Notes: generated by a model not told the origin, from the letters alone. A stretch of 64,000 bases of DNA from Nymphalis io (GCF_905147045.1 NC_065914.1:6510001-6574000), one strand, 5' to 3'; shown: positions 45,153-57,309, numbered from the stretch's first letter. Made by a program: numbers and translations.

Positions 45153-45600
45153 TTATTTAATTATTGCTTGATATTTTTATTTGTCATAAATATGGATTTT
45201 TTGCGCTAGAATGTGTATGTTGCCTTATTGTTCATGCATTTATCTGTAATTGAGACCTGTCTTTATTTTGTCAACTCAAAATTTTCATGCATTTGAGTGT
45301 ACTTCGTTGGTGATCTAATAAAAAAATACGAAAAGGGAGTTTAATTCTACTAAAATCATACATCATACATTATATACAATGCGTTTGTCCGACGTAATTA
45401 GAAATATGATCCCATTTGAATCCGGTGCTAATGGTAAAATAGGCGAATCACGGCCCTCGTTTTGTATGTTATAGAGACCAACGCCGAGGTTACAAATACA
45501 GCTATATAGGTCAATTGTATAACTAAGTTGTTTAGCCGCCTATAAAATGTTAATTACGTGAGATTTACATAACTAGATACAGTAAATGATATCTATGGAT
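45150..45600. other. Intergenic DNA, nothing recognised
   Basis: No signal seen. Confidence 0.5.
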
Positions 45601-45986
45601 ATAAAAGAATAATGTTCTCCAGACTGATTTCGGCCAGGTCGGCCAATCTCAAGAGAGATTAGCCCACTACGCAGGTGACATTATAGTGCACAAGTGTGCG
45701 CAAACACAGGTGCACTCTCTATTCCCTAACACTCGTAATCCAATGGGACGGCAATCCGATACGACCGGAAAGTGTTCAGGCGTAGGACCAATTGCTTTAC
45801 GTGCTTTCCGAGGCACGGGAGTGTACACACTTCCAACTTCCAGACTCCTGTCTGCTGCTGACAATTTTCTTGACAGAAAAACCCAATAACTTTTTATTGG
45901 CCCGACCTGGAAAATGAACCCAGGACCTCCGGGTCTGCGGTCTTACATCAAGCCACTAAACCAACGAGGCAGTCATAAAAGAATAA
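45601..45986 (-). mobile_element. Family D SINE with 12-bp target duplication
   Basis: ATAAAAGAATAA at 45601-45612 and 45975-45986 flanks a 362-bp element with the same 5' end as the 26.1 kb copy. Confidence 0.92.
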
Positions 45987-46408
45987 CTGTCAGACATATT
46001 AACGTACATCCCAAACTATAGCACCATGAATAGGTATGCATACGTGTTCCTTTTACACAGTAAATTATCATTATGGAAGGATTTTTGAAAATTTTACCCC
46101 TAAGGTGATAAAGGGGATTATAATTTATATGAAAATTCTTTCTTTTTGAAGAAAGTTATTTAACTATTTTGAATATAATTAAGACATTAGTTAATTAATA
46201 TTGCTATTTGCGATGATGACGTTTGAAACATTTTAATCAATTAAAGAAAGGTTTTGTGATTTATAGATGTCTAGTGATTACGTGGCTTTGCCCTCGTGTT
46301 ATATAGATGGTGGTGTTAGGTTCATATTTCGAGATATTATTATTAATTAACAAAGAAATTATAACATTAATTACTTTAAAAATAAATCAGTCACACTAAG
46401 CTTTCTTC
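45987..46408. other. A+T-rich DNA, weak Helitron-like scrap
   Basis: TTTTACCCCTAAGGTGATAA near 46098 is a common Helitron-body motif; otherwise nothing. Confidence 0.35.
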
Positions 46409-46468
46409 AGTAACAGCCTGTGAATGTCCCAAATGCTAGGCTAAGGCCTCCTCTCCCTTTTTGAGAAG
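46409..46468 (-). repeat. Family B 3' fragment
   Basis: CAGTAACAGCCTGTGAATG; it stops where the RTE insertion begins. Confidence 0.7.
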
Positions 46469-46685
46469 AAGGTCTTCATCATCATCATCATCATCACCCT
46501 TTTCGTGTCCACTGCTCGACATAGGTCTCTCCAATGCCACGCTACTGAGCTCGATTTTCAGCTGCCAATATCCAACCGCTGTCAGCCACCTTGCGTATAT
46601 CGTCGCTCCACCTAGCTGGAGGGCGTCCTACGCTACGTTTGCCAAGGCGTGGTCTCCACTCCAGAACACTTCATAAGGTCTTCAT
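46469..46685 (-). mobile_element. RTE-clade LINE, 5'-truncated, 11-bp duplication
   Basis: AAGGTCTTCAT at 46469-46479 and 46675-46685 flanks the last 195 bp of an RTE element on the minus strand. It encodes GRPPARWSDDIRKVADSGW and LAAENRA, with one Trp codon turned to stop. It ends in a TGA-type tandem tail. Confidence 0.9.
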
Positions 46686-46704
46686 GATTATTTATTGACA
46701 CTTA

Positions 46705-46970
46705 GCGGTACATTGTGCAAGCTCGTCTGTGTTGTTACCACCCACTCATCAGATATCCTACCGCTAACAAAACATAATATTGTTTTGTTAAGATTTAAAG
46801 GATGAGAGCACAAGTGTAACTACAGGCACAAGGAAGATAATCTAGTTCCAAGGTTTGTGGCGTTGACGTTGTTAGTGATGGTTAATATTTCTTACAGCGC
46901 ATGTCTATGGCCGATATAGTCAATTCATCATCAAGTAAAAGGATACTCAGCCCGCCCGCGATACTATTAA
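46705..46970 (+). repeat. Family A retroposon, diverged
   Basis: CATTGTGCAAGCTCGTCTG and following blocks in order. Confidence 0.65.
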
Positions 46971-47861
46971 TTTTTTTTTGAAATATTTAAATTGTAATAT
47001 TCAATCAGATTATAATATATATATTATTAAATGTAATAGAAATTATTATTAAATATTACTGAATTTATTTATCATTTTTGCTAATAAACAATAATAATCT
47101 ACATTTTTAATCTGGCAACAAGAACATTGGCAGATACTCTTTATGGCGGGAAATTGATCGACTTTCAATTCTTATTACGAGCATTACGTGTTAAGATCAA
47201 GTTCTTACAAAGTATAGAAAGATATATTCTAAGCTTATAAATATTAATATTTATTATCTACCTGTCTATATATACATATAATTATCTATATCTACATATA
47301 ATTATAAAGCTATCCGGCTTGACGAATAATCGTCAGTCAAAGTCAGACGGGTAACTTCATAATTTAATCATAATCACCATAAAGGTTAATCGACTGCTTA
47401 GGATCATACTCCTGAGCAGTCGATTAATTATATAATAATAATAACAATGTTCGTAATAGATTTAAATTCAAGATGCAGTACGTTTTGTTGCGAATTTTTT
47501 GTATTACTTTTTAATAAAATACAATTTTAGTCTTTAATACCTAAGTTATAAGGCTCAAAATTGTGTTTCACAATTAGAATGGCCGATATTATAAGAAATT
47601 GGCAAGTGCATTGCCTTTCACTCATGCGTTGTTTTATTTTTATAAAAGAAACGTACTTCGCGGTGCATTTTGCAAGCAATTCGACTTCAAATGTTTTCTA
47701 AATATATTATATAATATTTTATATAGATATGTTATATAGGTAAGCTAAGGGACATCTTTTTTAATTTTTTATGATTTATTTATATTGTAGCAACCCAGGA
47801 GGTGTTTTCTTGTCTTACTATCCTTGTGTTTATACCATTAGTCATGGTGCTTGGTTGTATA
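46971..47861. other. A+T-rich DNA with a 42-nt hairpin
   Basis: TTAATCGACTGCT at 47386-47398 pairs perfectly with AGCAGTCGATTAA at 47415-47427; AGGA/TCCT inside lengthens the stem. Otherwise unrecognised. Confidence 0.6.
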
Positions 47862-48062
47862 GAACTGACCTTGTTGGTGTTGTGACTAGCTAAAAGGCCG
47901 CAGATCCTGAAGTCCTAGGTTCGAAACCCTGGTCAGGCCATTAAAAAGTTACCGAAATTTGAGAATTCTCAGTAGAAGCATGGTGTCTGGAAAACGGCAA
48001 AGTACACTCCTCTGAAAGCACGTAAAGCCATTGGTCCTGCATTTGAACTTTTGGTAATTTAA
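47862..48062 (+). repeat. Family D SINE, 3'-truncated
   Basis: Head ACCTTGTTGGTGTTGTGACT, B box GGTTCGAAACCC; half of the element is present. Confidence 0.75.
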
Positions 48063-48778
48063 GTTATGGGAAGTCTTAAATAGTCATATTAACTTAAAAA
48101 GACACAGACACTACTCTTTTATTTATTTGTAGGTAGATAAGCATAAAGTAGTGGACAACAAAGATACGTACTTGAACTTTAAGTTATTATAAATTTAGAA
48201 AGGCTCAGCTGATTTTGATTAAATAAAGACTAAAATATATTTTTTTGTACTCCTTATAATAAGTCAGTTTTTTGCATTTATAATTTTAAGCCGTTTTAAA
48301 GATTACCCCGGATAAATAGACAGGCAGACAAAAAGAAAAAAGAATTGTTTTGGTTAAGTAACTTGCAAATAGCCATATCCAAATCAAACACTTAAATTTT
48401 ATTTATTTGTATATACAAGCTTAATATGGTTTTGGGTATTTATTACATAAATTATGTTACTAGCGAGCAACGCTAACGAAATATTATATAATTTAAAACT
48501 TTAAACGAAACAAATCGCAGAGAAACATTCGAAAACGCATCGCATAAACACGTAAACGTCAAAAGCTTTCGTTTTACCACCTGATATGGTACCTTTGAAT
48601 TGAATATAAATTTAGAAATATAGCCGCTCCTCTTTTGGTAAATAACATAAGTCATCGTCAACCATGACGTAATCAAACAAGTATCATCTTACATTGTGTA
48701 TTTCACACATATGAATTTGAAAAAATGACTTTGAAACAGATAAAGTATATATTTTTATTTATTTAACCGCAAGCTGTG
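48063..48778. other. A+T-rich intergenic DNA, nothing recognised
   Basis: No signal seen. Confidence 0.5.
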
Positions 48779-49290
48779 TACAGGCACACTGAATTTTCAT
48801 GTGCTAATTTGTATTTTTTGGCTTATGGTGGTGAACATTAGTGCTTATTGTTTTAATTATAAAGGCCAATTTGAGTTACACTGTAAATACACTTATCTTA
48901 ACCTAAAAGATTATTTCAATTCTGAATCTGATCCGGTGAAAACCGGTTTCTACTTACGTTAATAATCGAGGAGATCGATTAGTGTTTTGGGAAGTCTACG
49001 TTTCCAGTCAGGGAGTAAAAGTGACGAAATTTCGTTGAACTAATAAGTGTATAAAAGTGAAAGTGAGTCACTTAACCATTATAAAATTTTGTACTCACAC
49101 TGTTAGGGGTACAGAAAAGGATAATATGTTACTGACCTCGCAAGCGAAAACTAATGAGCTGATAATATTATTATCGCAAAATATTTCTACCGCAAAACAG
49201 CTATACTTTATATTATTTCTGTTGTAGTTTGACGGGTGAGTGAGTCAGTGTAATTACGCATCTTACATCTTAACTCTCAAGGTTTATAAG
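48779..49290 (+). repeat. Scraps of B, Helitron H and A
   Basis: 48781-48842 (B: CACTGAATTTTCATGTGCT), 49045-49150 (Helitron-like: AAAAGTGAAAGTGAG, GGGGTACAGAAA) and 49189-49285 (A: TCTACCGCAAAACAGC). Confidence 0.5.
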
Positions 49291-49806
49291 ATGGTGACTT
49301 CAGCTTTTTTCCAACAAATTCATATTTTAAGCAGCGCTTTTTTCTTGTAATATAATCTTTACGTAATACAATAAGGCTGCTAAACCAATTAACTGTTAAT
49401 AAAATGTGCGTAACGTCATTTTGTATTAAAAATTTTAAGGTGTTAAAAACATGATTCTATCGTTGTTTTTTATTTAAATTCGTTCATAAGTGGCCATTGT
49501 AAAAGGTCGTATGTACATATTAATTTTCAATTAAACTATAAAAGCACTAAACATGAAATTATTTACTGCAAGTTACATATAAAAGATACTAAAAATTTCC
49601 TATACATTTTTAACTCTTATAATATTGGAAGCGTTCTCTTCGAAAGCGCGTGGACTGTCAATTTAGACACCGATGACGTTAGCACATTAAGATATATGTA
49701 TTTAAAAAATATATATACAACATAGTAACATACTATATAGCATATCTCTCACTTAAAACTATAAACTAAAATAATATAAAAGACCAATATCAATCGGATG
49801 AGTTTA
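49291..49806. other. A+T-rich intergenic DNA, nothing recognised
   Basis: No signal seen. Confidence 0.5.
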
Positions 49807-50073
49807 CTTGCCGAAGAGCTTTGTGCAAGCTCGTCTGGGTAGGGTACTACCCACTCATCAGATATTCTACCGGAGAACAGTAGTATTGTTGTGTTCCGGT
49901 TTAAAGGGTGAGTGAGCCAGTAAATAAAGGCACGACGGACATAATATCTTAGTTCCCAAGCTTGCTTGCGCATTGTTGATGTAAGGGATGGTTTATATTT
50001 CTTACAATGCCAATGTCTATGGGCAGTGGTGACTACTTATCATCAGGTTGCTCTTACTTACGTTATAAAAAAG
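49807..50073 (+). repeat. Family A retroposon
   Basis: Lacks the first few bases; short A tail at 50065-50071. Confidence 0.8.
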
Positions 50074-50095
50074 ATTAATTTTTGAGTAAAACTGA

Positions 50096-50397
50096 ACCCG
50101 TAACAGCCTGTGAACGTCCCACTGCTGGGCTAAAGGCCTCCTCTCCCTTTTTGAAGAGAAGGTTTTGGAGCTTATTCCACCACGCTGCTCCAATGCGGGT
50201 TGGTAGAATACACATGTGGCAGAATTTCAGTGAAATTAGACACATGAAGGTTTCCTCACGATGTTTTCCTTCACCGTCAAGCACGAGATGAATTATAATC
50301 ACAAATTAAGCACATGAAAATTCAGTGGTGATTGCCCGGCTTTGAACCCACGATCATCGGTTAAGATTCAAGCGTTCTAACCACTAGGGCATCTAAA
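50096..50397 (-). repeat. Family B SINE, full length
   Basis: From CCGTAACAGCCTGTGAACG to ACCACTAGGGCATC; A and B boxes kept. It lies 23 bp from the A tail of the preceding element. Confidence 0.88.
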
Positions 50398-50715
50398 CTT
50401 AGGGGCTCCTGGTCTCCTCGGTAAGTCGTAAATACGTGTAATGACGTAAGTACGACATGAGATGAATTCGACTTTGACTAAATCATGAAACTGAACCCAC
50501 CTCTTTATAATATTAAGTATGGTTAAACTATTTTTGAACGATTTGTTCTAGATAAGGATATTTAGATGAAACTTGAACTACATTTACTTGATCTCCTGGG
50601 AAGGTTATATGATAGTTATCAGTGGAATTTACCAGAGCATAGCTAATTACATCCACGCATTCTTACATATATCATACGTTCTATTAAAAATGTAAATTCA
50701 CTTAGTATTATGACA
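50398..50715. other. Intergenic DNA, nothing recognised
   Basis: No signal seen. Confidence 0.5.
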
Positions 50716-50974
50716 TTTTTTTTTATAAAATAGGAAGGCGTACCAACGCCCATAGTCATCAGCATTGAAAGAAATGTTAACCATCGCTAACATCACCAAT
50801 GCGACACCAACCTTGGGAACTAAGATGTTATGTCCCTTGTGCCTGTAATGACACTGGCTCACTCACCCTTCAAACCGGAACATAATAATACCAGGTACTG
50901 CTGTTTCGCGGTAGAATATCTGGTGAGTGGGTTGTACCTACCCGGATGAGCTTGCACAAATCCGTACCACCAGT
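50716..50974 (-). repeat. Family A retroposon, small deletion
   Basis: T run at left; about 35 bp missing after GGAAGGCG. Confidence 0.82.
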
Positions 50975-51984
50975 AAATAAAATAACCAGATAAATTGTTC
51001 CGCTGTTCAAAATATATACTAATAAATAAAGAGGTGTTTTTTTGTTGAAGGTTTTTACTATATAATCTATATATATAGCTAACTAATCTGCCATAAATAT
51101 GTAAATGCCATAATAGTAAATGCCACTCATCACGAGATCTCCTAAGCTATCCACCCGATTGACTTGAATTCACAGGTACTCCTCCCCTAACGAAAAAGAA
51201 AGCTAGACGCTCACTCAAATTTTTTTCTTCTTTTTATCTACCCGTGCAGAGTCGGGGCGATTAGTTAGTATTATTATATAAGTAGTTACGGTTCGCAGTT
51301 TCATCCGCTTTGAATTTAGACTATTGGCGTGGCAAGCGTGAATTTAAAAAACTTGGGATTATGATATTCTTTTTGTGGGTATTGATCAAGTTCTTTCTAA
51401 AACAATTTTTCGAATTTCGAACAGAGAATCTAGAAGAAAAGGCATTAATATGTAGTTACTCTTATCAGACAATTACATTTTATACGTATGTCAATTAAAT
51501 GATTATTAAATCCTGGACGAAAGTCAAGGAATACTAACTAAATGCTTTTTTAATCTGTAGTCTTTTATCGAGTAATAAATCTCATCGATCAATTATTTAT
51601 CATATTTGAGTTTATTGAACGGCGACATTTATAGTATTAGTGGAATTTTATTATATATAACATGCATAGTTTTTATGTGCTTTTGACATTGGTATTGTTA
51701 AAGCCACAATATATTTTTTGTTGTATAAATATACTTACTTATGATTTATAAATTTCACCAATAGATGGCGGTAGTAGTATTTTAAATCGCGCGTTCTTCG
51801 TGCTCTCTTAATAATATAAAGTTTAATTGTATATAAAATTGTAATGAAATTATTCTATTGCTGGTTTTCATTTGTGTTCGTCTGGGAATAAAATAAAATT
51901 CCATTAAATGTATTAAGGTACAATCTCAATTCACTCTTATAGGAACGTAACACTACCAAGTAACAACTTTCTAACTTCAAACTT
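50975..51984. other. Intergenic DNA, nothing recognised
   Basis: AATAGATGGCGG near 51760 resembles the short CTCF-like motif found in many insect genomes. No gene seen. Confidence 0.4.
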
Positions 51985-52075
51985 TTACTTAGACTTTCTT
52001 GATAAAAAACCTATTGGCTTGATTTTGAGGACCTCGAGATTTACGACCTTATAATATAGTCATTGGATTAGTCTT
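51985..52075 (-). repeat. Family D scrap
   Basis: CTATTGGCTTGATTTTGAGG resembles the D B-box side; decayed. Confidence 0.35.
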
Positions 52076-52137
52076 TTTATATTTTTGTTCCGTTTGCAGT
52101 TTAAGCCTTGGAGTAATAATGCAAAAAATATGCAAAA

Positions 52138-52265
52138 ATATTACACCCCGTTATTGCCTTTACTGGTGACGGGAAGGCTGGCTGGGGAAACGCTGATAGC
52201 ATTCTTGCCAACACCACGCGGTCACGGTTTGTACAGTAACTATTTTTAATTTTTATTTGTATTTA
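52138..52265 (+). repeat. Family F element
   Basis: CCCGTTATTGCCTTTACTGG, GATAGCATTCTTGCCA, TTTGTACAGTAACTATT. Confidence 0.65.
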
Positions 52266-53427
52266 TTTAAGGCTGTTAAAATAAAATAAAAATAATAAAA
52301 AAGTCATTACTAAAAAAGCGGCTTATCCGCTTCAATTAGGATATCATAACTTGAGTCTGTTTAGAATAAATAAAAAACAAAAATGGCCGACACAGTAAAC
52401 ACGGTAGATGTAGAAAATTGTGTTAGTATGTTAATGGTATTATCGTTATTAGACTTATTAGAAACAATAAATAACTAAAATTAATAAAAACCAAGTTTTA
52501 TAACTAAAATAAATTTATTTTTCTTATTATTATAATAATATAGAACGACGTAGCTTATAACACACAGGGGAGTAGAGTGCGGGGGAGAGGGAGTTGGCAC
52601 GAGAGAGCCTCATCCGGTTTGTTGTCACGGTGTACGAAATTTTACCCTCAAAGCGCGCCAATAGATGATTCACAGCGAAATGCTCATGCTTAGAAGCAAA
52701 ATTGAAATTTTATTATAAGTACGACAAATAATCTCGTCTGTGTGAAATAACGAAATCTAAACTCAGAAATAAAACGAGTTTTCAATGAAGTGAATATCCT
52801 TATATTATATTTTATAGCGTAATGCTCCTAAGATAAAATAAAAGTAAATCAATTTCCCGCCATAAAGTGTATCTGTCATTGTCATTGTTGACAGATTAAA
52901 AATATAGATTATTATAGCTTAATATGGAAATGACATATACAATATTTAAAGTATTCATTTTGATATTTCATGCTACCATCTTATTGACTCTTGTGGCTTA
53001 ATTAACAATTTCAAAGTCAAAGTCAAATGTTTTATCGAACTTGAATAGACTTTCTCTTGTTATATAATACAAGAAGTTTGAAACGTAACGTCTCTGATTT
53101 CCAAAGACGTTTTTTTTAACAGCCTTCAATGACGTTACAGTATGATTTAAGGATTATGTTCCCGTATAACTCCTAAACTATTTTCTATCAACAAATGAGT
53201 GATCATTTGATGATTCACATTCCAGATCATGACTTCACCAGCAGCTTCGACTGCTCAGCTTCTAGGTACCGTATGACTTTTACCGTACCTCTGACAACGC
53301 TTATGCAAAATTTCACGATAAACTGTCGACTAGTTAAACAAACACATCGACATTTATAATACTTGTGTAGTACTGGCCCGTGTGGTCGGTGGCCGGGCGC
53401 GGGTATTAGGTAGAAATACTTAATAAT
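52266..53427. other. Intergenic DNA, nothing recognised
   Basis: A GC-richer patch at 52565-52665 (GTGCGGGGGAGAGGGAG) has no identified role. Confidence 0.4.
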
Positions 53428-53653
53428 AATCATATCCTGGGACATTATTCACACACGGTCATCTGATCCCAAAATAAGCAGAGCTTGTACTATGGAAACC
53501 AGACAACTGATATACTACATATACTACTTTTCTTTTGTAAATACATACTTATATAGATAATTACACCCAGACTCAGGACAAACAGACATGTTCATGTACC
53601 CAAATGTCTGTCCTGGATGGGAATCGAACCCACAACCACCAACCGGCCCGTCC
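53428..53653 (-). repeat. Family C SINE, small deletion in head
   Basis: Well preserved; the A-box to B-box spacing is shortened. Confidence 0.82.
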
Positions 53654-53924
53654 TTCCTTATAGTTCAAGCTTACCTAAAATCTTTCAGAGTTACTTTCGC
53701 ATATATAACAGTATAGATATATAAGAATATTTCGAGGTTTTTAATAGTATATATTAATGTATTATATATAACATTACTTCTTATATATTTGCTTACAAAG
53801 TTTTGCATATGAATAAGATAGTTTTAAGAATAAATACTTAAATGATAGTTGCCAGAGATATGATCTCCATTTACGAGAGTAAATAAATTTATTAAGTTCA
53901 TTATTTATTTATGATAATTATAAT

Positions 53925-54063
53925 TCGTGAGAAAACCTGCATGTATCGGTTGACATTTACATATGTTTCTAAGCCGCATCGGAGCAGCGTGGTGAAATAA
54001 GCTCCAATATTTATTCCTTAAAAGGAGAGAAGCATTAACTCAGCAGTGGGATATATACATAAC
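53925..54063 (+). repeat. Family B SINE, 3' part, diverged
   Basis: GGAGCAGCGTGGTGAAATAA and AGCAGTGGGATATATACA. Confidence 0.6.
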
Positions 54064-54226
54064 TTTTTTACGTTTGTTTTTATTTTTATATTACACAGCA
54101 TATATCATTTTTAACATATTATAAGTCTTTCATTATATCATAATTAATCGCCACTTTATTTTCAAGACGTATTTCCTAAATAAAATTGTAAATTAATTTA
54201 TCTTTTATTTATATATTTTTTAATAT

Positions 54227-54513
54227 ACAGTAACAGCCTGTGAATGTCCCACTGCTGGGCTAAGGCCTTCTCTCCCTTTTTGAGAAGAAAGTTTTGGAGC
54301 TTATTCCACCACGCTGCTCCAATGCGGGTTGACGGAATACATATGTGGCAGAATTTCAGTGAAATTGGACACATGCAGGTTTCGTCACGATGTTTTCCTT
54401 CACCGTAAACCACAAATTAAGCACACGAAAATTCAGTGGTGCTTGCCCGGGTTTGAACTCACGATCATCGGTTAAGATTCACGCGTTCTTACCACTGGGC
54501 CATCTCGTCTCGT
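54227..54513 (-). repeat. Family B SINE, near full length
   Basis: Both ends present; about 25 bp missing from the body. Confidence 0.88.
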
Positions 54514-54805
54514 CATATTATACTAATAAAATATTTATTGTGTACTCTAGTAAAGTACAACTTTTTATATACCTTTGCAGTAACAGCTTATGTACAACAA
54601 CATGAGATTCGCGCTTGTAATGTCAATAGTATAATTTAAAGCGGTTGAAACTGAAGCGGAGCTACTTATATAATAATATAACATACTAAATACCTTCTCC
54701 GAAAGGCGTTGCATCATCTGGTACAAGTTTTATGTATATTTGCTTAGTAGTTTTTTCAGATAGGCATTACAAAAAAAGTCACTTCTTTTATGTATGTCTT
54801 TTTCT

Positions 54806-54987
54806 ACCACTGCTCCAATTTGGGTTGATGAATATAGCAGAATTTCAGTGAAATTAGACGACGAAATTAGACCTTCACAAGCTGAATAATAGACACAAAT
54901 TAAACACATGAAAATTCACCGATACTAGCCTGGGCTTGAACCCGCTATCGGTTATGATTCATTCTTTCTAACCACTGGGCCATCGCT
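54806..54987 (-). repeat. Family B SINE, diverged, 3' end lost
   Basis: Head side AACCACTGGGCCATCGCTA; GAAATTAGACGACGAAATTA is a small internal duplication. Confidence 0.7.
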
Positions 54988-55990
54988 AACTGAAGTAAAC
55001 AATAAGCTTGAACAATAGTAGTACAGTGCGACACACCATTACAAGAGTGCAACAATGGCATTAAAGTTGCGTTACACGAAACGATAATCAAATTAAATTA
55101 GAGAAAAAAAAAACTTCTAGAATTCAAACATAATATAAACCGGTACATTATTGTATCTTATGCATTCACACGATGTTTTCAACAATCAACAATAAAAAAA
55201 AATGGCATTTCGTAATACACGCAACCCTGAGCCGAACGAACTGACGACGTTCGTAAAAGCTACATACATACAACAATAGCACGAAACAAATGTATTGTTA
55301 AATATTGTGTGGACATTCAGAATTTATTATTATATATATTATTAAAAAAAAAGCATTCGATTTCAATTATTGAAATAAATTCGTTAAAAAAAGTCTTAAA
55401 AATATAACATTCATAGATATTTGTTAATTATTGAATTTACGAAATTTTATTGTAATATATAATTTATGTATTTTTTTTAATATAAATGTTACCATTTACA
55501 CAAATATGTTTTTTTGGTATTTTTTTAATATATGAATGATGTTGCAAACGAATTTTTTCTATTCTGTATTTGAATCTAAAAACTCGGCTTTATTTTGAGA
55601 GCCGTCGTTTTTAAAAATAGAGCACTACTAATCTGATTCGCGTTCGTGTTGTAAAAAAAAGAATCATTTTAATATTAGAATGTAATGTCATAATGAATTT
55701 ATTGAATTAATATGGCGTTCACATTTGGACGTTTTGATAGTACATATACTGTTTAATCTTTGCTTATATTTCTATATACGTTTTGTGAAAGTAATATTAA
55801 AGGATGATATCATAAATTTTCTCCCATCTAAGTTGTCAACATTTGTCTGAATGCTGTCAAATAGAATTGTAACGCACGAACAACCAAACTAATAGCAATT
55901 GTTCAGTCAGTTCACGATGAAAATATTGTCATATCTTATCGTATTGTCTCGTGTGAACATGGCGTAAAACATTTAAAAAAAATTGATACC
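54988..55990. other. A+T-rich DNA upstream of the secreted-protein gene
   Basis: No repeat from the families above. TTCAGTCAGTTC at 55902 resembles an initiator and is followed by a 16-codon frame (55917-55964, MKILSYLIVLSRVNMA). This may be chance or a secondary start site. Confidence 0.35.
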
Positions 55991-55996
55991 CACCAA

Positions 55997-56086
55997 GCCG
56001 CCATCTTGTCCGCTCACTCCCCGCCCGCACGTAACGAATAAAATACCGCGAAAATTGAATTTAGAACTCAGTCGTTCGCGCGAACG
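55997..56086 (+). promoter_or_regulatory. Core promoter of the secreted-protein gene
   Basis: In order: GCCGCCATCTTG (55997-56008, YY1/Pleiohomeotic-like), a GC-rich segment, an AATAAAATA TATA-like box (56037-56045), and an arthropod initiator TCAGT (56068-56072). The TATA-like box lies at the right distance (about 25-33 nt) before the initiator A. The palindrome CGTTCGCGCGAACG covers +3 to +16. The predicted 5' leader is 86 nt. Confidence 0.6.
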
Positions 56087-56155
56087 CATTCGAAGTTAAC
56101 GGAAAGCGCGCTTGGGTTTTTTATTCTTTTTATATTCACCAAAGAGGTGTTCAAG

Positions 56156-56267
56156 ATGAAGTACCTAGTTGTCCTGGCTGTTTTCGCGTTGGCGTTCGCC
56201 GCTGAAGAGAAGGAGGAAGAACGGCCAAAGACGTTCAGACGGTTAATTCCAGCTGACGTTTTGAGAG
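56156..56267 (+). CDS. Exon 1 of a small secreted protein
   Basis: 37 codons plus one base: MKYLVVLAVFALAFAAEEKE then EERPKTFRRLIPADVLR. The start codon follows CAAG, a good context, and is the first ATG after the initiator. Residues 1-16 form a typical signal peptide (K2, hydrophobic core, A-x-A before E17). An acidic run EEKEEE and then the basic KTFRRLIPADVLR follow. The donor is G|GTCAGT at 56268, phase 1. The segment FRRLIPADVLR recalls a family of short cysteine-rich secreted arthropod proteins often labelled U8-agatoxin-like in insect annotations, where it precedes the cysteine module. That is from memory and the cysteine exons are not in the window. Expect extracellular location; function is unknown. 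Confidence 0.8.
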
Positions 56268-56654
56268 GTCAGTGCCTTTATGAAGAATATTTCGGGTTTT
56301 ATTAACTGGTTTAATGAAAAATTTAATATTGTCAGACATATCGGTTTCAACCAGACGAAATAAATTCAAATGACGTAAAGATTTTCACATAATTATTAAT
56401 ATTATATTAATTAATATGTATATAATTATTTAAAAAAAAACAATTATATATATATACTACTTATTATATTTATACTTATATACTACTTATTTATATATTT
56501 TATTATTTATATGAAATTGATATGATTTTAATTAATATGAATTTATATACAAATGATTACGACAGCTTCATTGATTTATAAACAAATACAATAAATATGT
56601 TTTATTATTACAATGTTTAATAGAATCGAAATGCTGTGTCATTATAACTAACCA

Positions 56655-56725
56655 TTAGTAACAGCCTGCTAGGTATCCCATTGCTGGGCTTAGGCATCTT
56701 GTCATTTTAAAGGCGATAACTTATT
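56655..56725 (-). repeat. Family B 3' fragment
   Basis: AGTAACAGCCTGCTAGGTAT. Confidence 0.65.
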
Positions 56726-57309
56726 TAAAAATAAAATTGATATAATATTTAAAATATTATAAAAAATAATATAATAATAATTATAATAATATATAATATA
56801 TAATAATATAATTATAATATTTATATATATAATATTTAAAAACTTTTAGGTAGTAGATATAAATTATATTTTATTATATTATAAAGTGTTTTATATTAAA
56901 TCAAAATATATCATTAAATATATTGGAAGAATACAATTCAATACAAGACTAAATTAAATTAAAAAAAAAAAAACAAAATAGATATAGTTATTGGAGTGAA
57001 TAAAAAAAAAGCAACCCATTTTTAACTAATTAGACTTCAACGCGTGCGCATCTATCATCTATAAATTTAACGTAATAGCTGAATTAAATAATTTTATGCT
57101 AATACGCGAGCTATGTAACTAGAAACTATTATGTATTTGAATTTATCAAGTTTATATAACTTTATAATCATTACGTCTGTATTAAGTAATATTCACGTTA
57201 CTTAATTACAATGCTCTGAATAATTTTCGAATTTATATATAATGTATGAATTGAATACATAAACAAAATATTTTAAATATTAATGTTTATTCTATTAATG
57301 CTTTTTTTT

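Noticed and set aside
55917..55967. 16-codon peptide with signal-like start behind an initiator motif
   Set aside because: Too short to support without conservation or transcript data; kept only as a remark in the upstream region.
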